Assembly (NCBI GenBank): GCA_927407015.1
Contig: CAKMJT010000016.1
Coordinates: 1 to 64,000 of the forward strand
Source: an uncultured Proteiniphilum sp.
GTDB lineage: Bacteria; Bacteroidota; Bacteroidia; Bacteroidales; Dysgonomonadaceae
Reading direction: 5' to 3'
DNA: 64,000 nucleotides
Shown here in pieces: positions 57,651 to 64,000 of this stretch. Made by a program: the position numbers and the translations under genes. Every line of letters starts with the position of its first letter. The stretch's first letter is position 1. The notes under the pieces are model-generated. The model saw only the letters and a list, made by a program, of their open reading frames with translations, made no database searches and had not been told where the DNA came from.

Positions 57651-58430
57651 ATGGAAGCTAATGTTAACAATTTCATTAATGTCTTTCAGCAAAACTGCTG
57701 GAAGTACTATAAACGGGATGTAAATATCCCTGAAACCTATACTTACTTGTATGGCAATCCGGTAAAAGTACATGTGCCGGTAGATACTGCTTGTGGTGGA
57801 ATAATGATTATCGGGGCATATCCAACGGCTCATTTTAATACAATTGGTTCTGAACGTGATGTTCCGGTGGGTGATCATTTATATCCATTCAGCAACGAAA
57901 AATATTTCGATGGGTCACGAATTAGGGAAGTCGATTCGGGCAGAGAATTGGAGGAACTATTTCTGAAACCTTTAGCTGTAAAACGTGAGGTTACCTGGAT
58001 TACCGATTTGGTAAAGATTTTTTTGTTTAAAGAAGGTCACCAAAACAAATACGAACGGCTCGGGTTCAAGGATACATTAGTTGGCCGTAAAGAGTTCGAT
58101 AGGCTTGCCAAAGCAGGCTTACCTTATATCTTTGAAGAAATAAATCTATGTGGCCCCAAAGTGATACTTGGGTTAGGTGCTGAAGTAAATGCAACCCTCT
58201 TAAATGCATCGATCGTAAAAGCGACTTCCACCATTCAATTAGCCGAAAAAAGAATATTGAGTATAGGAGAAAATAATTACAATTATTTTGCTTGTCCGCA
58301 CCCCGGTATACTTATGCGTGAAGATAACGAGAAAGGCAAATGGAAACAGGTATTAAAAATAATAATTGAAAAAATTAAACTGGAATTATGGTCAACCCCG
58401 AAAAACTCTATCAATCTATTTCGTATCTAA
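57651..58430 (+). CDS. Uracil-DNA-glycosylase-like protein
   Basis: ATG at 57651 gives 259 residues (a TTG 45 nt upstream is less likely). Two features recall the UDG fold: GGIMIIGAYPTAHFNTIGSE near residue 50, where family enzymes have the GxxPG water-activating loop, and FACPHPGILMRE near residue 225, where they have the HPS-like DNA-intercalation motif. PKVILGLGAEVNATLL lies between, as a family strand-helix unit. The catalytic details differ from family-1 enzymes, so activity on uracil is not assured. It is the last intact gene of the AT-rich island and may be a separate unit, since the gap to the AlbA_2 gene is 171 nt. Confidence 0.6.
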   Translation: MEANVNNFINVFQQNCWKYYKRDVNIPETYTYLYGNPVKVHVPVDTACGGIMIIGAYPTAHFNTIGSERDVPVGDHLYPFSNEKYFDGSRIREVDSGRELEELFLKPLAVKREVTWITDLVKIFLFKEGHQNKYERLGFKDTLVGRKEFDRLAKAGLPYIFEEINLCGPKVILGLGAEVNATLLNASIVKATSTIQLAEKRILSIGENNYNYFACPHPGILMREDNEKGKWKQVLKIIIEKIKLELWSTPKNSINLFRI

Positions 58431-58552
58431 AGTTTGAAGTTGGGTTTAAAAATGGTTTTTCTGTTTTATTATATTTGCAAAGTCATGTAATGAAATAAAC
58501 TGATATAATTTTCTGTAAAATCAAATCTACCTGTAACTTGCCTGTTGCAATT

Positions 58553-58593
58553 AAAAAACCCTCGTATTTTTCTGATCTTCAGATCAATACGAG
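58553..58593 (-). terminator. Terminator after tRNA-Leu
   Basis: On the minus strand CTCGTATT...AATACGAG encloses an inner TGATCT/AGATCA hairpin and is followed by GGTTTTTT. It ends the tRNA-Leu transcript and marks native sequence beside the accessory island. Confidence 0.8.
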
Positions 58594-58603
58594 AGATTCT
58601 CCG

Positions 58604-58687
58604 TACCCAGAGCCGGGATCGAACCGGCATGGAAGTGAATCCACTGGTGTTTGAGACCAGCGCGTCTACCAATTCCGCCATCTGGGC
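58604..58687 (-). tRNA. tRNA-Leu (CAA anticodon)
   Basis: An 84-nt class-II tRNA has acceptor GCCCAGA/TCTGGGT (one G-T wobble), anticodon stem CTGGT/ACCAG with loop CTCAAAC (anticodon CAA), a long variable arm and T-arm CCGG/CCGG with TTCGATC. The discriminator is A. CCA is not encoded. It has its own promoter and terminator. Confidence 0.95.
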
Positions 58688-58705
58688 ATTGTAGAAAAGT
58701 GAGTG

Positions 58706-58735
58706 CAAAAGTACGCATATTTTTGGGATTACAAA
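58706..58735 (-). promoter_or_regulatory. Promoter of tRNA-Leu
   Basis: On the minus strand TTTG (58732-58735), an 18-nt spacer and TACTTTTG (58706-58713) fit the Bacteroidetes promoter, 18 nt before the tRNA 5' end. Confidence 0.6.
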
Positions 58736-58930
58736 AGGATCATCTCTTTTTTCTCTGTTTCCTGCTTTTTTCTCGTGGAATACTTTTTTGTTTTGTATCT
58801 TTAAGGGTAAAAACAGGGAAATACAAAACAAATAGTAAGGAAAAGATGTTATTTATTCAGTAAGTATCCCCTGATGTAATCAATTAGAAGTACAGATATT
58901 TCATTTGAGTAAACATATATAATCTTCGTA

Positions 58931-60013
58931 ATGAGAAACAGTAATGATTATTGCGTAATTATGAGTGGCGGTGTGGGAAGTCGCTTCTGGCCATTTAGTA
59001 AGGAAGATAAACCCAAACAATTTCTTGATTTTTTCGGAACAGGAAGATCACTGCTGCAAAGCACTTTCGACCGGTTTAAAAAAATAGTTCCTGTGGAGAA
59101 CATATACATCGTGACCAATGATGCCTATGCGGAGATGACCAAAAAACAGCTGCCAGAATTGCAGGATCATCAGCTCCTGCTGGAGCCTATGAGACGGAAT
59201 ACGGCACCTGCCATCGCCTACGCTTCGTTCCGTATCAGAGCTGTCAATCCGGAAGCAAACATCATTGTAGCCCCTTCCGATCATCTGATCGTGCGGGAAG
59301 AGCAGTTCACGGAGGATATGAGAAACGGACTGGCGTTTGTGGCCAACAATCCGGTCCTGCTTACCCTGGGGATAAAACCCGGACGCCCCGAGACAGGGTA
59401 CGGCTATATCCAGGTAGAAGAGAAAAATATCGATGGTATTCATAAGGTCAAGGCATTTACTGAGAAACCCAATCTTGAGCTGGCACGGAAATTTGTGGAG
59501 AGCGGAGAGTTTATGTGGAACTCCGGCATTTTTCTCTGGAATGTGGAGAGTATCATCGAGGCTTTCAGGAAATATCTTCCTGATATCATTCAAAAATTCA
59601 ATGAGGGAAAAGATCTGTTTAATACGCCAGCCGAAAAACAGTTTATCGATACCAGTTTTCCCTTCTGTCCCAACATCTCTATCGATTATGGTATCCTGGA
59701 GAAAGCCGATAACGTGTATGTAAACATCACCGATTTCGGATGGAGTGACCTGGGTACATGGGGTGCCTTGCATGAGGTATCCAAACGTGACGACAGCAAT
59801 AATGCCAATCTGCAGTGTAAAACATTATACATAGAAAGCTACGACAACATTGTCGCCATGAGGGACGACAAACTAGTTGTGATTCAGGGTCTTGAAGATT
59901 ATATCGTGGCAGAATCAGAGAATGTGCTGCTTATCTGCAAGAAAAGTGAGGAACAGCGTATCAAGCATTTTGTAACCGATGTAAAATTCCGTTACGGAGA
60001 CGAATATATATGA
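58931..60013 (+). CDS. manC: Mannose-1-phosphate guanylyltransferase
   Basis: The enzyme makes GDP-mannose from GTP and mannose-1-phosphate for glycan and GDP-fucose synthesis. The 360-residue protein has the nucleotidyltransferase start VIMSGGVGSRFWPFSKEDKP with the usual K of PKQFL, EPMRRNTAPAIAYAS, IVAPSDHLI, and the substrate-side FTEKPNLELA and WNSGIFLWN motifs. It lacks the extra C-terminal isomerase domain of bifunctional ManC/AlgA, which is normal for Bacteroidetes single-domain forms. It stands alone between tRNA-Leu and the convergent GH51 gene. Confidence 0.93.
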   Translation: MRNSNDYCVIMSGGVGSRFWPFSKEDKPKQFLDFFGTGRSLLQSTFDRFKKIVPVENIYIVTNDAYAEMTKKQLPELQDHQLLLEPMRRNTAPAIAYASFRIRAVNPEANIIVAPSDHLIVREEQFTEDMRNGLAFVANNPVLLTLGIKPGRPETGYGYIQVEEKNIDGIHKVKAFTEKPNLELARKFVESGEFMWNSGIFLWNVESIIEAFRKYLPDIIQKFNEGKDLFNTPAEKQFIDTSFPFCPNISIDYGILEKADNVYVNITDFGWSDLGTWGALHEVSKRDDSNNANLQCKTLYIESYDNIVAMRDDKLVVIQGLEDYIVAESENVLLICKKSEEQRIKHFVTDVKFRYGDEYI

Positions 60014-60035
60014 TGCACAGCATCCAGTCAGAAAA

Positions 60036-60070
60036 GGAAAAGGGTTCGGCGTCAATGTCGAACCCTTTCC
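60036..60070. terminator. Bidirectional hairpin between manC and GH51
   Basis: GGAAAAGGGTTCG pairs with CGAACCCTTTCC (one bulge) around a 10-nt loop. The minus-strand side is followed by CTTTTC, so it may serve both convergent genes, more weakly for manC. Confidence 0.6.
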
Positions 60071-60138
60071 GTATAGTTTATTTGGATTGATAATGCTGCG
60101 CGACAGCTGATGTGCTGAAGGCGCTGATTGACTGCTCC

Positions 60139-62103
60139 TTAGTCTGTATAATCAATAACAAACAGATTAAAGGAGTAGGGCACCACATCGACTGATAATG
60201 TTGTTCCATTCATTGTTACCGAAGATGATACCGGAACAATGGTGTCAGGGTTGTCCAACGTGTTTTCTTCATCCTGGCCTCCTTTCAATAGAATGGTTTC
60301 CACTTCAGGCTGAAGCTGCATTTTCTTTTTCAATCCTTCCAGGCTGATACTTATATTTCGGTTTTCTTCCGATACATTGCTCAGTTTTATGATGATCTCT
60401 TTTTTATTTGTATCGATGACGGCAGATGCATACAACCCCTGTTGTCCGGTAAGGGGCATTTTGTTCCATGTGAGAGGAAGCACATTCGTCCCGGCATGAT
60501 GTCCGTAAAGTTGCTGCACATAATAGTTGGGCGTGCGTACCAGGCGCAGGTTATCGAACCAGATCAGGTCGGGACGCCACTGCCAGGCATCCACATGTGC
60601 CAGCAGGGGCGCATAGGTGGCCATGTGCACCACATCGGCATTTCGCTCCAGTCCGGTCATGAAGGCTGCTTCAGTAAGTGCAGACTCGAAATTGTTCTTC
60701 CTGTTACGGGGATGGCTGGCATATTCACCCGCAAAAACTTTGGGCCCTTTCCGGTCGTAGGAGTCGTAGCGGGCAGCATTGTCCAAAAACCATTGCGGGG
60801 GGCGGTAGTAATGTTCATCTACCAGATCAACCTTCAGCCTTTTCATTTCCGGCCACAGGTACTCAAAATCTTTCCCCTCAGCCTGAGGTCCCGAGCTGCC
60901 AATGATTTTTATCTCCGGGTATTGTGCGCGGATAGCCTGAATAAATTTCACCAGTCTTGCCGGATATTCAGGTCCCCACTGTTCGTTTCCGATACCGATA
61001 AACTTCATGTTGAAAGGTTCCGGATGTCCCATTTCTGCTCTTAATTTTCCCCATTCGGTGGAGGTGTTACCATTCGCAAATTCAATGAGATCCAATGCAT
61101 CTTGTATATAGTCGCCCAGCTCGCCCACAGGCACGTGACAATGTTCGCCATTGTTCTGATACTGGCAAGCCAGCCCCACATTCACCACGGGCAGGGGCTC
61201 TGCGCCCATATCCTCCGCGAGCAGGAACAATTCGTAGAAGCCCATGCCGTAGGTCTGAAAATAATCGGGATAGAACCGATGCGCAAACGTGTATTGCCAG
61301 CGGTTCTCGTTCAACGGGCGATTCTCTGCGGGGCCGACCGATTTTTTCCAGTCGTAACGGGTCTCCAGATCCGTCCCCTCAATAATACAACCGCCCGGAA
61401 AACGGAATAGTCCTGGATTCAGCTCGCTGAGAGCCTCTGCCAGATCTTTTCGCAGCCCGTTCTCCCTGCCTTTCCAGGTGTCAGTCGGAAAAAGTGAGAT
61501 ATGTTCCAGATCCAACGGTCCCGCTGAAATGAGGAAGATACGAAGTGTTGCTTTGGGTTCTTCATTGGGAGAGGTGAGAATAATTTCATATTTTTCCCAT
61601 TCTCCTGAGGTGATCTCAAGCTCCTTGCTTTCGAAAGGATTATTCTCTGCATCTATCAGTTCAATCCGTATTTTCTGTGGTGAATTGTTTGAGGATGTCC
61701 TGCCCCACACTGAAAATCGATAAGTGGCATCTTTCTTTATCCCTATTCCGCGGAATCCTTCGTTTTCCAGACCGGTGTGCTTATGAGGGTGACCGGAATA
61801 GCGCAGTCGTACATAGTGCGGGTTTCGTTCGAACGGTCCCCCCTCACTACGTAGCTCTACGTTGCCAAAGATGTTCCATCCCATCAGTTTCTGAGGGAAC
61901 TCGAAGGAGCGGTTTTTCATCAGCTCGGCATACAAGCCGCCGTCGGCTCCAAAGTTGATATCCTCGAAAAAAAGTCCATACATGGTGGGTTGGATCGCTG
62001 CACCCTGCTTTTTCACGTTGACAACCAGCCCGATGTTTTGTTGCTGAGCAAACATGCCTCCCAAAAGGCATATCGAAGCTAAAATTAAAAAAGTTTTCTT
62101 CAT
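60139..62103 (-). CDS. Exported GH51 alpha-L-arabinofuranosidase
   Basis: GH51 enzymes remove alpha-L-arabinofuranose from arabinan and arabinoxylan by a retaining mechanism. The ATG at 62103 gives 654 residues with a signal peptide (MKKTFLILASICLLGGMFAQ); a longer in-frame start would bury it. After an N-terminal segment (MYGLFFEDINFGADGGLYAE) comes a carbohydrate-binding-like jelly roll (about 80-190), then the barrel with acid/base E374 (GIGNEQWG) and nucleophile E460 (FAGEYASH), and a C-terminal beta domain. It is downstream of the two-module GH43 gene on the same strand (about 105-nt gap), forming an arabinose-releasing pair. Confidence 0.94.
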   Translation of the reverse strand: MKKTFLILASICLLGGMFAQQQNIGLVVNVKKQGAAIQPTMYGLFFEDINFGADGGLYAELMKNRSFEFPQKLMGWNIFGNVELRSEGGPFERNPHYVRLRYSGHPHKHTGLENEGFRGIGIKKDATYRFSVWGRTSSNNSPQKIRIELIDAENNPFESKELEITSGEWEKYEIILTSPNEEPKATLRIFLISAGPLDLEHISLFPTDTWKGRENGLRKDLAEALSELNPGLFRFPGGCIIEGTDLETRYDWKKSVGPAENRPLNENRWQYTFAHRFYPDYFQTYGMGFYELFLLAEDMGAEPLPVVNVGLACQYQNNGEHCHVPVGELGDYIQDALDLIEFANGNTSTEWGKLRAEMGHPEPFNMKFIGIGNEQWGPEYPARLVKFIQAIRAQYPEIKIIGSSGPQAEGKDFEYLWPEMKRLKVDLVDEHYYRPPQWFLDNAARYDSYDRKGPKVFAGEYASHPRNRKNNFESALTEAAFMTGLERNADVVHMATYAPLLAHVDAWQWRPDLIWFDNLRLVRTPNYYVQQLYGHHAGTNVLPLTWNKMPLTGQQGLYASAVIDTNKKEIIIKLSNVSEENRNISISLEGLKKKMQLQPEVETILLKGGQDEENTLDNPDTIVPVSSSVTMNGTTLSVDVVPYSFNLFVIDYTD

Positions 62104-62207
62104 TTTATTGGGTTCGTTAAAGGTGTTTCCTGTATTCACATGCTTTTCTTTGATCATTGCCGGAATGCCTGCCCGGGGGCGTGCCGGTTATGAAAAACTG
62201 ATTCCTC

Positions 62208-64000
62208 TCATGGAGTGGGGATTACCGGTCTGATGCTTCCGTCTTCGTTAAACTCCATCCGGTTGATACATACTTCCCGGTGGTAACCGGCTGCATCACC
62301 CCACTTGATTCCCAAGGGACGGAAAAAGCGATGGTGAACGATGTACCATTCATCGTTACCCTCTTTTTTTAAAGTTGAATTATGTCCCGTTCCATAAATT
62401 CCATCATCGGCTCTTTTTGTGAGGATCAGGTTATTTGCCGGAATCTTTGAAGGTACCTGAGGGATCATCGGATACGGCCACGCCGATCTTTTGTGCGGCC
62501 GTGAAGTAATAGTAATATTTATATCCATTGGTTGTTTTTTTCTCGATCATACAGGGCGCCCAGGCATTTCTGTCGGCCCAGGAGACATCCTCGTTCAGAT
62601 CGAGGATGATACCCTCATCTTTCCAGTCGGTGAGATTTTTCGAAGAGAAGGTCTTGAAATAGGTCCCCGACCAGCCATGGTAACCATCGCTGGTTGGGTA
62701 GATGTAGTACTTGTTTGTTTTATGGGAATAAAGCGCGTCGGGATCGGCAAAGAATCCTTTCAGTACCGGTTTTTTTACCGGCAACGAAAATTTCTCCGGT
62801 TTCCCCCATTTCGCGATCAGGCCATCCAGTTCTTTTTGTGTGATGGGAATAACGGATCCGTGGCGGGGATTAAAATCCATGGAAATCTCTTGATCGATAA
62901 CCCGGAAATTCATCAGATCGGTGCTTTCGGTAAACTGATAGGCTCCTTTCATATAAACATCGTACATCAGGATATACGTATCGGAATCAATCAGTTGAAA
63001 CACCTCCGATCCTTCTACCGCTTCCGCTGTCTGTTGTTTGTAATCCGGGTATTCGATCCACTTCCCCGAAGTGAGTGACGCTGTTGTGGCCAGTTTGATT
63101 CCGTTCCCATCTCCTTCTGTCTTGTAAAACATGTAGAAGGTACCATCCTTCAGTGTGATATCACCATCGATACAGGATTTCCCGTTCTCCGGCAGAAACA
63201 GCGGCTGCGGTTCACCTTCCAGGTCTGTGAAATCGTCATTGGCATAGGCATAATAGATGATATCCGCCCCGTCGCCATGTTTCATGGACCAGTAGATCAT
63301 ATATTTTCCGGCTTCCGGATCGTAGATGGTCTGCGGAGCCCAGACCCGTTTGAGATCCTCCTGATCCTTGTATTTTTGCTGTATGTTAATGACACTGGAT
63401 GTCCAGTTCACCAGATCGTGTGATTTTAACATCACGAATGCCCTGTTGGAGTCCCACCCCTTGTGAGAGGTCATATCTGTCACCACCATATAGAACATGT
63501 TCTCATCTGCCGAACGCAGTATATGCGGATCACGCACTCCGCCGGTAGAACTGATCTGCTTTGAGTCGATCACCGGCTGATTGTTGTTGAGTGTATAGTA
63601 GCTGTAGCCGTCGCTGCTGATGGCATAGCGTACCGCTTCTTCTTCTACCCTGTTGCCGGTGAAATAGGCGAAGAGGTATGCCACATACTCTTTTTCTCCG
63701 AAAGGTTCACTGAGCAGTCGTACTTCGGTAATCTTGCCGGTGCTACTTCCCGGCAGAGCTGAGAATTTCACGGTGAGGTTCTCTTTTTGAGCCGATTTTT
63801 CCGGGAGAGGGATGACAAGTACCTGTGGTTCCATCCCTTTATATCCGGTGAGTGATAATGATGCTACCCGCTCTTCATCGATCAGTATATCGAAGTTGCG
63901 TGAGCGATCGTTATTGAAATAGGTGATATACAGATATCTGCCTTTTTGGTCGTTGTTTCTCAGCTTGTAGCTGAACCAGCCACCGGCCTCCCGCCATCGT
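62208..64000 (-). pseudogene. Two-module GH43 gene with internal deletion and frameshift; 5' end beyond the window
   Basis: The frame is open past base 64000, so the N-terminus is outside. It begins with the end of a DUF6805-like beta-sandwich (GGWFSYKLRNNDQKGRYLYI), usually attached to GH127-type proteins. A first GH43 module follows with intact triad motifs (GGVRDPHIL, CIDGDITL, VEGSEVFQ). A second GH43 module starts (GFFADPDALYSH) but at 62430-62450 runs from TFKDSGK to a stop, while another frame continues with KIPANNLILTKR and YGTGHNSTLKKEGNDEWYIV to 62208. The expected middle of module two, with two of its three catalytic acids, is absent. The first module could still be made and active. 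Confidence 0.8.

Larger units (their letters stand above)
52538..58480. mobile_element. AT-rich accessory (defence/restriction) island, eroded
   Basis: From the abrupt end of the truncated glycosidase gene to just before tRNA-Leu the base composition is visibly lower in GC than the flanks, and every gene is of the accessory kind: AbiEi antitoxin, IS4-type transposase remnant, XRE/M48 fusion, DUF3883, AlbA_2 ATPase and a UDG-like protein. It lies on the 3' side of tRNA-Leu, a common integration target, but I found no att-like direct repeat and no integrase. Boundaries are approximate, especially the right one. Confidence 0.6.

Noticed and set aside
52538-58687. att-like direct repeat of the tRNA-Leu 3' end flanking the island
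   Set aside because: I looked by eye for the tRNA 3' sequence near 52538 and found no match, and there is no integrase, so tRNA-targeted integration is not supported.
62208-62528. Programmed frameshift in the GH43 gene
   Set aside because: Joining the two frames does not rebuild the module: the central blades and catalytic residues are absent, so a deletion explains it better and no slippery site is seen.

Overview
The window looks like chromosome of a Bacteroidota bacterium, order Bacteroidales. A Dysgonomonadaceae member (Petrimonas/Proteiniphilum type) is my best guess, inferred from gene content and not tested. The reasons are Bacteroidales-restricted families (DUF4954, DUF4301, PorD/DUF4835, a PorE-like OmpA lipoprotein), the tuf/secE/nusG/rplKAJL/rpoBC cluster with embedded tRNAs, and promoters of the Bacteroidetes type (TTTG, about 19-21 nt, TAnnTTTG) with very few Shine-Dalgarno sequences.

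Layout. 0.1-9 kb (minus strand): DUF4954, recA, a collapsed bcp peroxiredoxin remnant, dprA, a thioesterase, purL. 9.3-12.8 kb: LysE exporter, metallophosphoesterase, ppk1. 13.2-28.2 kb (minus): the transcription/translation block, which in transcription order is rpsU, xerC-like recombinase, hpf, tRNA-Thr(TGT), tRNA-Tyr, tRNA-Gly, tRNA-Thr(GGT), tuf, tRNA-Trp, secE, nusG, rplK, rplA, rplJ, rplL, rpoB, rpoC. 28.6-32 kb: nitronate monooxygenase-like enzyme and dnaK. 32.3-40.3 kb (plus): DUF4301, porE-like, porD, recN, rlmB, ridA, yccF. 40.3-44.2 kb (minus): tatC, tatA, an endonuclease/phosphatase-family protein, pepD. 44.4-48.7 kb (plus): small membrane protein, Skp/OmpH chaperone, glycosyltransferase, MarC, enolase. 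48.8-64 kb: an arabinose-polysaccharide locus (GH43, GH127, GH51 and a two-module GH43) split by a foreign AT-rich segment at 52.5-58.5 kb, followed by tRNA-Leu and a mannose-1-phosphate guanylyltransferase.

The accessory segment is the most interesting part. It abuts a gene cut off after 57 codons. It carries an AbiEi-type antitoxin whose toxin partner is reduced to 12 codons by a degenerate IS4-type element, an XRE-regulator start fused to a metallopeptidase tail with a damaged active site, an intact overlapping pair (DUF3883 nuclease-like protein plus AlbA_2/Schlafen-type ATPase) and a uracil-DNA-glycosylase-like protein. I read it as a defence/restriction island eroded by deletions, with the DUF3883/AlbA_2 pair and its possible glycosylase neighbour as the best candidate for a little-described system.

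A recurring theme is clean internal deletion: bcp, the transposase, XRE/M48, abiEii and the second GH43 module have each lost their middle or an end, and both tRNA-Thr genes carry a stem mismatch. This is either real genome erosion or an assembly problem. A dispersed intergenic repeat (at 4.8, 10.6 and 39.5 kb, perhaps 28.3 kb) and a 78-bp imperfect tandem repeat at the rpsU 3' end are further non-coding structures.
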